Counted from the first letter of the stretch, positions 19,383 to 29,350 are shown. The stretch: DNA of 64,000 nt from Limnochorda pilosa (GCF_001544015.1 NZ_AP014924.1:2914001-2978000), one strand, 5' to 3'. The notes: a model not told the origin generated them from the sequence alone. Numbers and translations are program-made.

Positions 19383-20336
19383 TCACACCGGCTTCCCCGG
19401 GTCCCGGCGAGCGCCCCCGGAGCATGTCGCCCCCAGCCGCCCACCGGCCCCCGCCTGCCCCGCGGCCAGCAGCTCGCCCAGGGTCGACTCGCCCCCGCCG
19501 CGGGCCAGGGCCGCGGTGATCTCCCCTTCTCCGAGCAACCCCCGCACCCTGCCGCCGGCCTCCACCACCGCCACCACCCGGTAGGGTCCGGGACCCAGGC
19601 TCTGGGCGACGTCGCGCGCCCGGGCCTCCACCGGAGCGGCCACCAACCGAGCCGGCCCTACCGCTGGGCGCCGCGGCCCCTTCAGGCTGCGGCGCAGGAC
19701 CGCCAGCAATGTCCCTGCCCGCTCGCGGTGCGAGGCCACGGCCAGGAAGGGGCCGAAGAGCACCAGGCTCCCCCATGGGCGGCCCGTGGCCAGCCCAGCG
19801 GCGCCCACCACCGCCAGGCCCGCCCCCGCCACCGCGCCCGCCGTGAGAAGGAGGCGCCGGGCCCGGCCGGTCCCCACCCAGCGTTCCAAGACCATCTCCG
19901 CCATACGCCCGCCGTCCAGCGGCCCCAGTGGGAGCAGGTTGACCACCAGGATGCCCAGGTTGGCCCGCGCGAGCGTATCGACCCACGCCGGCACCGGCGT
20001 CCCCCCCAAGGCGCTTGCCCAGGCCAGGCTCCCCAGGGCCGCCAGAAGGTTGGCGGCGGGGCCCGCTGCCAGCACCAGGACCCGGGCCGGCGCCGCTGCC
20101 TCTTCCAGTCCGGGAATGTGGGCCACGCCCCCGAATGGGTAGAGGGTCACCCGGCTGGGCCGCAGGCCGCACCGCACTGCGACCCCCACGTGGGCCAGCT
20201 CGTGCAGGAGGACGCTGCCGAAGACCAGCACGAACTCGAGCCCCCGATCCGCGAGCCAGGCCACGAGCGCGAGCAGGATGAAGGCGGGGTGCAGCGTGGG
20301 CCGGGGCCAGGCCGCTCCTGGCATGCGCTCCGCCAC
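19383..20336 (-). CDS. M50 (site-2) membrane metalloprotease, SpoIVFB-like
   Basis: 317 aa with about six membrane segments. HELAHVG near residue 46 is the HExxH zinc motif, and VVNLLPLGPLDGGR supplies the third ligand Asp. A C-terminal region (about 235-300, DVAQSLGPGPYRVVAVVEAGGRVRGLLGEGEITAAL) looks like a single CBS-type motif, as in SpoIVFB, where it binds ATP. In Bacillus spoIVFB lies between minD and rplU and processes pro-SigK; the same position here supports that role. SpoIVFA is not found. GTG 20336 has GGGAGGGG upstream. Pro-SigK is not in the window. Confidence 0.88.
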   Translation of the reverse strand: MAERMPGAAWPRPTLHPAFILLALVAWLADRGLEFVLVFGSVLLHELAHVGVAVRCGLRPSRVTLYPFGGVAHIPGLEEAAAPARVLVLAAGPAANLLAALGSLAWASALGGTPVPAWVDTLARANLGILVVNLLPLGPLDGGRMAEMVLERWVGTGRARRLLLTAGAVAGAGLAVVGAAGLATGRPWGSLVLFGPFLAVASHRERAGTLLAVLRRSLKGPRRPAVGPARLVAAPVEARARDVAQSLGPGPYRVVAVVEAGGRVRGLLGEGEITAALARGGGESTLGELLAAGQAGAGGRLGATCSGGARRDPGKPV

Positions 20337-20484
20337 GTGCAGCCCCCCTCCCGATCAAACCTATGGAGAGGGACGGGTTGTGTTGAAGGAAGGCCCGAGC
20401 CGGCAGCCCGCCCGGAGGCTCCCATGGGGCCGGACCCGAGAGTCAGGGCTCAGGAGCTTTCTGGGCCCGGCCGCGTGTCGGTGG

Positions 20485-21618
20485 CTACTCGTCGAAGAGG
20501 AGCTTCTTCCGCCGCAGCGCCACGTTGAGGGCGAGCCCCAGCGCGCCGAAGCTGGTCACCACGTTGCTGCCGCCCGAGCTCACGAAGGGCAGGGGGAGGC
20601 CGGTGACGGGCAGGAGCCCCACGGCCATGCCCACGTTCACCGTGGTGTGGAAGAAGATGAGGCCGAAGGCGCCCAGGGCCAGGAGCCTGCCCTCCCGGTC
20701 CTTGGCCTGGTCGGCGATGATGAGGATCCGCCAGAGTAACACGAAGTAGAGGAAGAGCACCAGGCTCGCGCCGAGGAACCCCCACTCCTCGCCCACCACC
20801 GAGAAGACGAAGTCCGTGTGCCTCGAAGGAAGGAAGGCCAGCTGCGTCTGCGAGCCGCCCAGCAGGCCCTTGCCGAAGAACTGCCCCGAGCCGATGGCGA
20901 TCATGGACTGGATCACGTTCCACCCGGCGCCATACCGATGGGCGGCGGGGTCCAGGAAGACCACGAGCCGTTGGATCTGATAGTCCTTCAGGATCTCCAC
21001 CCAGCCCAGCCGGCTCACCACCGCCGCGCCCAGCACGGCCGCCACGCCGAGCCCTGCCAGCACCCCGAGCCGCCACGCAGGCACCCCGGCCCCGTAGAGC
21101 ATCACGAAGAGGATCCCGATGAAGGCCAGCGACGTCCCCAGGTCCGGCTCCAGGAGGACCAGGAGGACCGGGATCCCCATCAGCGCCAGAGGCGCGGCCA
21201 GAGGGAGGAAGCCGTTCCACTCCTCCCGCCGGGACAGGAGCCACGCCAGCGCCGCGATGCTCGCGACCTTGGCCAGCTCCGAAGGCTGGACGTTGATCGG
21301 GCCGAGGACGAGCCAGCGACGGGCACCTGCGATGACAGGGCCCACGAGCAAGACGGCCATGAGCAAGAGGACGGAGCCCGCCAGCAGCGCCGGTCCCCAG
21401 GCGACGACGACCCGGTAGTCCCAGAGCGCGGCGGCCACCAGGACGACCAGCCCTACCCCCAGCCACAGGGCCTGCCGCGTCACGTAGTAGTAGGGGCCCG
21501 GACCGCCCGGCAGGTTGCGCGTGGCACTGTAGACCGCCACCAAGCCCAGGCAGGACAGGAGGGCCGCCACCAGGAGGAGGGGCCAGTCGGTGTACTTGAG
21601 GAAGCGTCGTTCGAGCAC
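20485..21618 (-). CDS. rodA: SEDS peptidoglycan polymerase RodA
   Basis: About 377 aa, ten membrane segments. SEDS signatures are LEPDLGTSLAFIGILFVMLYG (catalytic Asp region), LPSRHTDFVFSVVGEEWGFLGAS and LPVTGLPLPFVSSGGSNVV. RodA polymerises glycan strands with a class B PBP; PBP2 and MreBCD are encoded just upstream in the same direction, so RodA rather than FtsW is favoured. GTG 21618 has GGGAGG about 8 bases upstream. It lies between minE and the M50 protease, an insertion relative to the Bacillus order. Confidence 0.93.
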   Translation of the reverse strand: MLERRFLKYTDWPLLLVAALLSCLGLVAVYSATRNLPGGPGPYYYVTRQALWLGVGLVVLVAAALWDYRVVVAWGPALLAGSVLLLMAVLLVGPVIAGARRWLVLGPINVQPSELAKVASIAALAWLLSRREEWNGFLPLAAPLALMGIPVLLVLLEPDLGTSLAFIGILFVMLYGAGVPAWRLGVLAGLGVAAVLGAAVVSRLGWVEILKDYQIQRLVVFLDPAAHRYGAGWNVIQSMIAIGSGQFFGKGLLGGSQTQLAFLPSRHTDFVFSVVGEEWGFLGASLVLFLYFVLLWRILIIADQAKDREGRLLALGAFGLIFFHTTVNVGMAVGLLPVTGLPLPFVSSGGSNVVTSFGALGLALNVALRRKKLLFDE

Positions 21619-21640
21619 CCCTCCCACCTCCCGCCCCAGC

Positions 21641-21916
21641 TCAGCGGGGCGGCGCCGCCGCGCCGCGTCGGACCTGCCGCACGGGAACACTGGCCACCAG
21701 CATGGCCTGCTCCCGCTCCTGGTCCAGATCCACCTGGACGCCCTCCGCGTCGATCTCCATGTACTTGGAGATCACCTGAACCATCTCGTCCTTGATGAGG
21801 CTCATCATCTCCGGTGACAGGCTCTTCCGATCGTACATGAGCACGAGGCGGAGACGGTCCTTGGCTGCGTCCTTGCTACCGCCCGCGCGGCCGCCCCACC
21901 TGCGGAAATCGAACAT
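21641..21916 (-). CDS. minE: Cell division topological specificity factor MinE
   Basis: 91 aa. The MinD-binding stretch KDRLRLVLMYDRKSLSPEMM and the dimerisation part IKDEMVQVISKYMEIDAEGVQVDL match MinE. With MinD it produces pole-to-pole oscillation. Bacillus lacks MinE and uses DivIVA/MinJ; its presence here marks a clostridial-type Min system. It starts 23 bp after minD. Confidence 0.96.
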   Translation of the reverse strand: MFDFRRWGGRAGGSKDAAKDRLRLVLMYDRKSLSPEMMSLIKDEMVQVISKYMEIDAEGVQVDLDQEREQAMLVASVPVRQVRRGAAAPPR

Positions 21917-21939
21917 GCATCGAAGCCTCCCTCAAGGGT

Positions 21940-22755
21940 TCAACCGCTCACCGGCCGACGTCCCATGGCCATCCAGTTGCGCAGCCGTTCCAGGAGGTTC
22001 CCCTGTCCCTCCAGGGCCACGATGGGGACCTCCCTACCCAGGAAGCGGTCCACCAGGTTCCGGTACGCCTCGGCCGAGCGCCCCTTGGGCTGCATCACCA
22101 CCGGCTCGCCCCGGTTGGTGGCCACGATGACCGCCTCGTCGTCGGGGATGACCCCCAGGAGCTCGATGGCCAGGATCTCCATGATGTCGTCGATGTCCAT
22201 CATGTCCCCGCGGCGGACCATGTCCGTCCGGATCCGGTTGATGATGAGGCGGGGGTTGCGCAGCTCCCGCGACTCGAGCATGCCGATGATGCGGTCGGCA
22301 TCGCGCACTGCCGCGACCTCGGGCGTGGTCACCACCAGCGCCTCATCGGCCCCGGCCACGGCGTTTCTGAACCCGTGTTCGATGCCTGCGGGCGAGTCGA
22401 CGAGGACGTAGTCGAACTCCTCGGCCAGGGCGGCCGTCAGGTCCTTCATCTGCTCCGGGCTGACGGCATCCTTCTCCCGGGTCTGCGCCGCCGGAAGCAG
22501 GTACAGGTTGTCCACCCGCTTGTCGTGGATGAGCGCTTGGCGCAGCCGGGCACGTCCTTCCACCACGTCCACCAGATCGTAGACGATCCGGTTCTCCAGC
22601 CCCATCACCACATCCAGGTTCCGGAGACCGATATCGGCATCGATCAAGCAAGCGCGCAGGCCCTCGAGTGCGATGCCCGTCCCGAGGTTGGCGGTCGTGG
22701 TCGTCTTGCCCACGCCGCCCTTCCCGCTGGTTATGACCACCACCCGACCAGGCAT
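21940..22755 (-). CDS. minD: Septum-site determining ATPase MinD
   Basis: 271 aa. The deviant Walker A is SGKGGVGKTTTTANLG; switch regions are DADIGLRNLD and VLVDSPAGIEHGF. The C-terminus (NLLERLRNWMAMGRR) is the amphipathic membrane-targeting helix. ATG 22755 has AGGAGG about 9 bases upstream. Forms the Min unit with minC (4 bp upstream) and minE. Confidence 0.98.
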   Translation of the reverse strand: MPGRVVVITSGKGGVGKTTTTANLGTGIALEGLRACLIDADIGLRNLDVVMGLENRIVYDLVDVVEGRARLRQALIHDKRVDNLYLLPAAQTREKDAVSPEQMKDLTAALAEEFDYVLVDSPAGIEHGFRNAVAGADEALVVTTPEVAAVRDADRIIGMLESRELRNPRLIINRIRTDMVRRGDMMDIDDIMEILAIELLGVIPDDEAVIVATNRGEPVVMQPKGRSAEAYRNLVDRFLGREVPIVALEGQGNLLERLRNWMAMGRRPVSG

Positions 22756-22759
22756 GGTC

Positions 22760-23407
22760 TCACCCTCCTCCTTGGGCCCCTGGCTCGTACGCCTCCACCT
22801 GAATCCACTCACCGACGATCCGGGCCACCTCCGGCCCCCCGGGGCCATGCTCGTCGTCGGGTGGGCGGGCGATCCGGTCGGCGATGCGGAGTTGCGTGGG
22901 TTCCAGCCGGAGCGCCCAGACCTGCGCCTTCTGGTTGCCCCCGGCCCCGGCATGCACCACGCCCCGCAGGTGGCCGAGAACGATCACGTCGCCCGTGGAA
23001 CGCACCACGGCGCCAGGGTTCAGATCGCCCAGCACCACCACGTTGCCGTCGAACTCCACGGCCCGGCCGGAACGGAGGGGACCCCGTACCAGCAGGGTCG
23101 GCTCCGCTTCGGCCTGCGCCGGCGCCCGCCGCGCGGGCAGCGCGGCCACGGCCCGCGAGCCCTGCGCCCGGCCTCGCTGGGACGACACCTCACCGACGTC
23201 CATGCCGAACTCGGACGCGGCCTCCTCCACCAGACGGCGCTCGAGGGGGCTGAGCTCCCGGCTGCCGGTCTCGATCCAGACCCGCCCGCCCTCGAAGAAC
23301 CGCTGGTAGAGACCAAGGCGCCTCCTCAGCTCGGCCAGGGCTTCAGAGAAGTCGACCGTCTCGTCGAAGAGGATGTAGACCCCGTCTTTGCCGCCTTTGA
23401 AGCGCAC
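22760..23407 (-). CDS. minC: Septum-site determining protein MinC
   Basis: 215 aa. The C-terminal beta-helix is clear (RGPLRSGRAVEFDGNVVVLGDLNPGA, GDVIVLGHLRGVVHAGA). The N-terminal FtsZ-interaction half is more divergent. GTG 23407 has GGGGAG 7 bases upstream. It inhibits FtsZ rings away from mid-cell when recruited by MinD. Confidence 0.95.
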   Translation of the reverse strand: MRFKGGKDGVYILFDETVDFSEALAELRRRLGLYQRFFEGGRVWIETGSRELSPLERRLVEEAASEFGMDVGEVSSQRGRAQGSRAVAALPARRAPAQAEAEPTLLVRGPLRSGRAVEFDGNVVVLGDLNPGAVVRSTGDVIVLGHLRGVVHAGAGGNQKAQVWALRLEPTQLRIADRIARPPDDEHGPGGPEVARIVGEWIQVEAYEPGAQGGG

Positions 23408-23519
23408 GGCCTGGCTCCCCGCCTGTGCCGTCTCCCTTCACCTCGCCCGCGCCCGTCCCCGTCGCGTCACGACGCTCGTCCAGCATTCGGCGCCCTCGCT
23501 GCCAGATCCTTCCCTGCCG

Positions 23520-25379
23520 CTAGCGACCGGTCTCCGGCCCGAGCCCGAAGTACGCCTCAAGAATCTGCCGGCCCACGGGGGCCGCAGTCGAGCCGCCCCC
23601 GCCCGCGTGCTCGATGAAGACCACCACCACCACCTCCGGGCGCTCCACGGGGGCAAACCCCGCGAACCATCCGTGCACCGCCTTGCCGGTCACCTCCACC
23701 GAACCGGTCTTCCCCGCCACGGAGACCTCCCGTGGGAAACCGGCAAAGGCAGTCCGGGCGGTCCCCTTCCGATCGCGGACGACCCCTTCCATCCCCTGGA
23801 CGATCGCCTGCCACCAGGCCGCCGGGGCCTCCACCCGCCCGGCCGGCTCGGGCCGGAAGGGACGGACCATGTCGCCTCCGGGTCCATGGATCTCCCGAAC
23901 CATCTGAGGGCGGTAGTAGGTGCCCCGGTTCGCCACCGCGGAGAAGGCCTGGGCCATCTGGAGCACCGTGACCTCGAGGGCTCCCTGCCCGATGGCCACG
24001 TCCATGGTCTCGCTCTCGAACCACCGCCGGTCCTGCGGGGGGCTGGTGGCGTAGCGGCGCGCCTTCCAGGCCGGGTCGGGCACGGTCCCGGCCCGCTCCT
24101 CCGGCGCCAGGTCGATCCCCGTGGGCTTTCCGAACCCGAAGGCCCGCGCCTCGCGGGCGATGGCCTCGACCCCCGCCCGGACGCCCATCTCCCAGAAGTA
24201 GTCGTTGATGGACTGGGTGATGGCCTCGCTGAGGGTAATGGTTCCCGGCGACGGCAGCCCCAGGGGCACCCACCAGTCCGTCTTCACCAGGCCGCCGGTA
24301 CGGGCGAACCCGTCCGCGTGAAAGGGGGTGCGAGGAGTGGCCGCGCCCGAGCGAAGGATGGCCAGGGCGGTGACGGGCTTGAAGGCCGATCCCGGCGGGT
24401 ACTTGGCAAAGGTGGCCCGGTTGAGCAGCGGCAAGCGCGGGTCCCGCTCCAGGGAGGCGTAGTACTCGGCCCGGCCGCTTCCGCTCATGCGCTCGGAATC
24501 GAAGCCGGGAACGCTGGCCATGGCCAGGACCTCTCCCGTGCGGGGATCCATGACCACCGCCGCCCCGCCCCGGGCATCGGGGTACTTGCCCGTGGCCCGA
24601 AGGTCGTCCACCTTCTGGGTCAGGGCTCCCTCCACCGCCGCCTGGAGCCTGGCGTCCAGGGCGAGCACCAGGTCGTGCCCGGGCACAGGCGGCTCCCTTC
24701 CCAGGACCTGAACAGGCCGGCCCAGCGCGTTCACTTCCAGCTCCTGGCGGCCCTCCTTGCCGCGCAGGAACCGCTCGTAGGTCGCCTCGAGCCCCGTGCG
24801 CCCCACCAGGTCGGTGCCGCGGTAGCTAGGATCCTGCCGGAGCTGCTCGACGGTCACCGGGGCCAGGTAGCCCAGCACGTGGCCCGCCAGGACGCCCGCC
24901 GGCTCGGGATAGGACCGGGTCGGTTCCTGCTCCACCACCACCCCGGGCAGCTCGTCCCTCTGCTCCTCCAGGGCGATCACCGCCGCCTGGGGCAGGTCGC
25001 GCCGGATCCGTACCGGCTCGTAGGCGTATCCCCGGCCACCTTCTTCCAGGGCGTCCAGGATCTCCTCGGGGGTCATGTCGATGATGGCGCCCAGCCGCTG
25101 GAGCAGATCCTCATCCGAGGAATCGAAGCGGCCCGGCAGGAGGGAGGCGGTGAAGCTGTTGCGGATGGTGGCCAGGGGCAGGCCGTGCCGGTCGAGGATC
25201 TCGCCGCGGGGCGCCGGGACGGGGAGGAGGCGGAGCCGGTTGCTGACCGCGAGGTCCTGGTACCACGGCCCCTGAACCACCTGCAGGTGCCAGAGCCGGA
25301 GCACCAGCCCGGCGAAGACCACCGCCGCGAGCCAGAAGAGCGTGCGCGCGGGCCTCGGGCGTTCCGGTGGCCTGGGCAC
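23520..25379 (-). CDS. mrdA: Penicillin-binding protein 2 (elongation class B PBP)
   Basis: About 619 aa. A single N-terminal anchor (TLFWLAAVVFAGLVLRLWHLQV) precedes the PBP dimerisation domain (RGEILDRHGLPLA) and the transpeptidase. Active-site motifs are PPGSAFKP (SxxK), SINDYF (SxN) and AGKTGSVEV (KTG). GTG 25379 has GGAAGGAGG about 8 bases upstream; open frame upstream is noise. Works with RodA and MreBCD in sidewall synthesis. Confidence 0.95.
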   Translation of the reverse strand: MPRPPERPRPARTLFWLAAVVFAGLVLRLWHLQVVQGPWYQDLAVSNRLRLLPVPAPRGEILDRHGLPLATIRNSFTASLLPGRFDSSDEDLLQRLGAIIDMTPEEILDALEEGGRGYAYEPVRIRRDLPQAAVIALEEQRDELPGVVVEQEPTRSYPEPAGVLAGHVLGYLAPVTVEQLRQDPSYRGTDLVGRTGLEATYERFLRGKEGRQELEVNALGRPVQVLGREPPVPGHDLVLALDARLQAAVEGALTQKVDDLRATGKYPDARGGAAVVMDPRTGEVLAMASVPGFDSERMSGSGRAEYYASLERDPRLPLLNRATFAKYPPGSAFKPVTALAILRSGAATPRTPFHADGFARTGGLVKTDWWVPLGLPSPGTITLSEAITQSINDYFWEMGVRAGVEAIAREARAFGFGKPTGIDLAPEERAGTVPDPAWKARRYATSPPQDRRWFESETMDVAIGQGALEVTVLQMAQAFSAVANRGTYYRPQMVREIHGPGGDMVRPFRPEPAGRVEAPAAWWQAIVQGMEGVVRDRKGTARTAFAGFPREVSVAGKTGSVEVTGKAVHGWFAGFAPVERPEVVVVVFIEHAGGGGSTAAPVGRQILEAYFGLGPETGR

Positions 25380-25435
25380 GGCGGCATCCTCCTTCCTATC
25401 GGCGCCGCGGGAGGCGGCGGCCCCGCGGCGAGGGC

Positions 25436-25960
25436 CTACTCCTCCCGCGCCAGCCGGGTCTGGCCTTCCAGGACGGGCCCGTGACGGCGGGTCAGCGCCA
25501 GGATGCCGGGCAGGATGGGCACCGCAAGCAGGGCACCGTACCAGGCGGTGGCCGCCGCGGCCAGGAGGAACCCCGCGTTCCACGGGCCCGACAGGCCGTA
25601 GATCCAGGCACCCAGCACGAAGAGGGCCTGCTCCAGCAGCGTCCCCACCAGCACTGAAAGGATCGGCACCAGGAAGTTCTCGCTGAAGAACCGCTCACCC
25701 GCCAGGCCGGCCAGCCCCCCCACCACCGCCCGGCTGAGGGCACCGAGACCCACCAGATACCCGGTGAGGAGGTCCAGCGCCATCCCCCCGGCGAACCCCA
25801 ACGCGGCTCCGCTGCGCGGCCCCCAGAGCAGCCCGAAGAGCACCACCAGCAGGGTCACCAGGTCCGGGCGGGCCCCGAAGAAGGCGAAGGCAGGGAAGAA
25901 GGCTGTCTGGAGCAACAGCCCGGCCAGGAGGATCAGCCCGGCGTAAGCCAAGCCTTTCAT
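25436..25960 (-). CDS. mreD: Rod shape-determining protein MreD
   Basis: 174 aa, five to six membrane helices, ATG start. ARPDLVTLLVVLFGLLWGPRSGAALGFAGGMALDLLTG is the family core. Lies between mreC and pbp2. Confidence 0.93.
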   Translation of the reverse strand: MKGLAYAGLILLAGLLLQTAFFPAFAFFGARPDLVTLLVVLFGLLWGPRSGAALGFAGGMALDLLTGYLVGLGALSRAVVGGLAGLAGERFFSENFLVPILSVLVGTLLEQALFVLGAWIYGLSGPWNAGFLLAAAATAWYGALLAVPILPGILALTRRHGPVLEGQTRLAREE

Positions 25961-25982
25961 GCCACGCCCTCCCCCGAGCGCC

Positions 25983-26822
25983 TCACCCGCCGCTCCCCGC
26001 CTCGGCGCCCGCCCCGGGATCCAGAAGGATCTGTACCACGTTCAGGCGCTGGAAGTCCACGAAAGGCGTCGCGTACCCCGTCTGGCTGAGCCCGTAAGGC
26101 TCCGTCTCCACCCGGGTGAGCCGGCCGATGGGAATCCCGGGCGCGTAGATCGAAGAGAGCCCCGAGGTCACCAGCACCTCGCCGGGCTGGAGGTTTGCGT
26201 GCGCGTCGATGGGCCGCACCCGGAGCACGTCGTCGAAAGAACCGTTGCCCTCCACCAGCACCAGCTCGCCGCCGGGCTCGGTGCGGGCGCCCACGGCGCT
26301 GGCGGTGTGGGTGAGGAGGGTCACGTCGGCAGTGTGGGCCGTGGTGGCCGTCACCTTCCCCACCAGCCCATCGGGGGTGACCACGGGCAGCCCGCGCCGG
26401 ATCCCGTCGGCGCTTCCCCTGCTGACGCTGATCCGCTTCAGCCACTGGTTGGGGGAGCGAGCGATGACCTCGGCGGCCACCCAGCCCCCGGGTCCCCGCG
26501 CTTGCAGCCCCAGCGCGGCGCGGAGGCGCTGGTTCTCCCGCTCAAGCTGGCTGAGCTGGAGCAGGTGGTTCTCCACCTCTTCGAGCTGCTCCCGCAGGCG
26601 CTCGTTCTCCTCTTCCAGCGCGCGCCAGCGGCGCAGCCGGTCCCAGGACCGATCCAGCCAGAGGGAGGTGCGGGCCAGCACCGCCTGGACGGGGGCCAGC
26701 CCTTCCCGAGCGACCCACTCCAGAGGGCTCACCTGGATCCGGTCGCGCGCGGTCGCGTAGATGGAGGCGCTGAGCGCCAGCAGCACCAGGATCAACGCAG
26801 CCGCCCGCCAGCTGAAGCGCAC
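25983..26822 (-). CDS. mreC: Rod shape-determining protein MreC
   Basis: 279 aa. One membrane anchor, then a coiled coil at about residues 65-105 (RALEEENERLREQLEEVENHLLQL), then two beta-barrel lobes (VIARSPNQWLKRISVSRGSADGIRRGLPVVTPDGLVGKV, VTSGLSSIYAPGIPIGRL). It bridges MreB to the PBP2/RodA machine. Confidence 0.95.
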   Translation of the reverse strand: MRFSWRAAALILVLLALSASIYATARDRIQVSPLEWVAREGLAPVQAVLARTSLWLDRSWDRLRRWRALEEENERLREQLEEVENHLLQLSQLERENQRLRAALGLQARGPGGWVAAEVIARSPNQWLKRISVSRGSADGIRRGLPVVTPDGLVGKVTATTAHTADVTLLTHTASAVGARTEPGGELVLVEGNGSFDDVLRVRPIDAHANLQPGEVLVTSGLSSIYAPGIPIGRLTRVETEPYGLSQTGYATPFVDFQRLNVVQILLDPGAGAEAGSGG

Positions 26823-26891
26823 GGTACCCCCTCACCTCACGGCCCAGCATTCTCCCGCTCGCCGGCGGATCTCCGCCGGGAAGGGCTCACT

Positions 26892-27920
26892 TCATGCTTC
26901 GGCGCGTCGGGAGTTGACCGTGACCCTGCTCAAGAGGTCGAAGTGCTCCAAGGCGATGCCCGTGCCCACCGCGACCGCGCTCAGGGGATCCTCGGTGAGG
27001 TGGACGGGCATCTGGGTCTCCTCCGCGATGAGACGGTCGATCCCCCGCAGCAAGGCCCCGCCGCCCGCCATGACGATGCCCTTCTCCATGATGTCCGCCG
27101 AGAGCTCCGGGGGCGTCCGCTCCAGCGTCTGGCGCACCGCCTCCACGATCGCGGCCACCGGCTCCGACATCGCCTCCCGGATCTCCTGGGAGGTGAGGGT
27201 GATGGTCTTGGGCAGCCCGCTTACCAGATCCCGACCCCGCACCTCCATGGTGAGCTCCTCATCCGGCGGATAGGCGGTGCCGATGGCCTTCTTCACTTCC
27301 TCGGCCGTCCGCTCCCCCAGGAGGAGGTTGTAGGTTCGGCGCACGTGCTGGATGATGGCCTCGTCCATCTCGTCCCCCGCCACCCGGATGGAGCGGTGCG
27401 CGACGATGCCGCCCAGGGAGATCACCGCCACCTCGGTGGTGCCGCCGCCGATGTCGACGATCATGTTCCCCGTCGGCTCCTGAACCGGCAGGCCCGACCC
27501 GATGGCCGCCGCCATGGGCTCCTCCATCACCCGGGCGTCCCGTGCGCCGGCCGAAAGGGTGGCGTCGATCACCGCCCGCTTCTCCACCTCGGTGACGCCC
27601 GACGGAACGCCCACCACCACCCGCGGGCGGAAGAGGCCGTTGGCCCCCTGCATCGCCCGCCGGATGAAGTGGCGAAGCATCTTCTCCGTGGTCTCGAAGT
27701 CTGCGATGACGCCGTCCTTCAGGGGTCGGACCGCAACGATGTTGCCCGGGGTGCGGCCGACCATCCGCTTGGCCTCCTCACCCACGGCCAGGACGTTGCG
27801 GGTCACGGTATCCATGGCCACCACCGAAGGCTCCTGCACCACGATGCCGCGGTGCTTGATGTAGACCAGGGTGTTGGCCGTCCCCAGGTCCACCCCCATG
27901 TCTCTGCTCCTGCCCAACAT
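26892..27920 (-). CDS. mreB: Actin-like cell shape protein MreB
   Basis: 342 aa. Actin-fold ATP motifs are [13 protein letters not shown] (phosphate 1), [16 protein letters not shown] (phosphate 2) and [15 protein letters not shown] (adenosine). It polymerises under the membrane and guides wall synthesis. 17 bp after radC. Confidence 0.98.
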   Translation of the reverse strand: MLGRSRDMGVDLGTANTLVYIKHRGIVVQEPSVVAMDTVTRNVLAVGEEAKRMVGRTPGNIVAVRPLKDGVIADFETTEKMLRHFIRRAMQGANGLFRPRVVVGVPSGVTEVEKRAVIDATLSAGARDARVMEEPMAAAIGSGLPVQEPTGNMIVDIGGGTTEVAVISLGGIVAHRSIRVAGDEMDEAIIQHVRRTYNLLLGERTAEEVKKAIGTAYPPDEELTMEVRGRDLVSGLPKTITLTSQEIREAMSEPVAAIVEAVRQTLERTPPELSADIMEKGIVMAGGGALLRGIDRLIAEETQMPVHLTEDPLSAVAVGTGIALEHFDLLSRVTVNSRRAEA

Positions 27921-27937
27921 CTGCCGACCCCTTCCCT

Positions 27938-28636
27938 CTACCGATCGAGGAGCCCTCTCGCCCGAAAGCTCACGTAGCCTTCCTGGGCCACGACGATGTG
28001 GTCGGCCACGTCGATCCCCAGGATCTCGCCCGCACGGCAGAGCCGCCGGGTGATCCCCAGGTCCGGGTCACTGGGCTCCGGATCGCCGCTAGGGTGGTTG
28101 TGGGCCAGGATCACCGCCGCGGCGCTCCGCTTGATCGCTTCCTTGAAAACCTCCCGTGGGTGAACCGGCGCCGAGTCCAGGCCACCCAGGGCCACCACGT
28201 GCTGGTGCATCAGACGGTTGCGGGCGTCCAGCAGCAACACCCGGAACTGCTCCCGGTCCAGGTGGGCCATCTGCGCCCGCAGGAAGGCGGCCACTGCTTC
28301 GGGGCGGGCCAGGATGATCCTTTCGGGGACCGCCCCCGACCACCGTCGGCCCAGCTCCAGGGCCGCCCGTACCTGAGCCGCCTTCGCGAGGCCCACCCCG
28401 GGAATGCGGTTCAGCTCCTCCACGCTCGCCTCGGCGAGCGGCCGGCCCGCACCGTACTCGGCCAGGATGCGGCGTGCCAGGTCCAGCGCTGATTCGGTCT
28501 GGCTCCCCGTCCCCAGGAGGATGGCCAGCAGTTCCTGGTCCGTCAGGGCCTCGGGGCCCAGCAGCCGGAGCCGTTCCCGCGGCCGAAGGCTCTCGGGCAG
28601 CTCCCGTATGCTCATCCGGTGTCTCATCGCAGGCAA
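27938..28636 (-). CDS. radC: RadC family JAB-domain protein
   Basis: About 232 aa. The N-terminal helix-hairpin-helix is visible ([24 protein letters not shown]). The JAB1/MPN metal site is [14 protein letters not shown]. Despite the name its DNA-repair role is unproven. The TTG at 28636 is chosen because GGAGGAGG lies about 9 bases upstream; ATGs at 28627 and 28615 lack such a site. Between maf and mreB as in Bacillus. Confidence 0.92.
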   Translation of the reverse strand: MPAMRHRMSIRELPESLRPRERLRLLGPEALTDQELLAILLGTGSQTESALDLARRILAEYGAGRPLAEASVEELNRIPGVGLAKAAQVRAALELGRRWSGAVPERIILARPEAVAAFLRAQMAHLDREQFRVLLLDARNRLMHQHVVALGGLDSAPVHPREVFKEAIKRSAAAVILAHNHPSGDPEPSDPDLGITRRLCRAGEILGIDVADHIVVAQEGYVSFRARGLLDR

Positions 28637-28683
28637 GAGGCGGTTCCTCCTCCACCTCTCCCCCTGCGTTCCACGCCCCGTCC

Positions 28684-29313
28684 CTACGGCCAGGTCACCC
28701 CGAAACGCCGGAGCTCCTCGACCAGCCGGGCCAAAGGCAGGCCCATGACGCTGAAGAAGCACCCCTCAACCCGGCTGACGAAGGTGGCCGCCTGGTCCTG
28801 GATCCCGTAGGCGCCCGCCTTGTCCATGGGCGAGCCGGTGGCGACGTACGCCACGATCTCCCGGTCGTCCAGCGGCCGGAAGCGGACCCGGGTGCTCTCG
28901 TGGGCCGCCTGGCTGCGTCCGCCCGGCCCTACCAGCGCGAGCCCCGTGTGCACCGAGTGCTCCCGCCCGCTCAGGAGCCGCAACATGGTGGCCGCTTCGG
29001 CCTCGTCGCGGGGCTTGCCCAGGACGCGACCGTCCACCTCCACCAGGGTGTCGGCACCGATCACCACCGCCTCCGGACGGGCGCGGTGCACCGCCTGCGC
29101 CTTCACCAGCGCCAGGCGTTCCACCCGCACCTCCGGGGGATCCCCGGGCGAGACGTCGTCCTCCGCTACGTTCGCCGGCGCCACCTCGAAGGGGATGCCG
29201 AGTTTCTCCAGCAGCACCTTCCGGCGCGGCGACGCGGAGGCCAGAACCAGACGGGGCCGCTCGACCTGGAGAGGGCCATCCTTGCCGGTTGCCAGGGCTT
29301 CATATTCCACCAT
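28684..29313 (-). CDS. maf: Maf-like nucleoside triphosphate pyrophosphatase
   Basis: About 209 aa. LVLASASPRRKVLLEKLGI is the signature N-terminus; GADTLVEVDGRVLGKP and GAYGIQDQAATFV complete the active site. Hydrolyses dTTP/UTP or modified NTPs. ATG 29313 follows AAGGAG by about 12 bases. First gene after a strong terminator. Confidence 0.95.
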   Translation of the reverse strand: MVEYEALATGKDGPLQVERPRLVLASASPRRKVLLEKLGIPFEVAPANVAEDDVSPGDPPEVRVERLALVKAQAVHRARPEAVVIGADTLVEVDGRVLGKPRDEAEAATMLRLLSGREHSVHTGLALVGPGGRSQAAHESTRVRFRPLDDREIVAYVATGSPMDKAGAYGIQDQAATFVSRVEGCFFSVMGLPLARLVEELRRFGVTWP

Positions 29314-29350
29314 GTCGCGTTGAACTCCTTGTCTCTCCGTGATGACCACG

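Noticed and set aside
23388-27977. Long plus-strand frames opposite pbp2 and mreBCD
   Set aside because: Composition is Pro/Arg/Gly/His noise typical of antisense frames in high-GC DNA.
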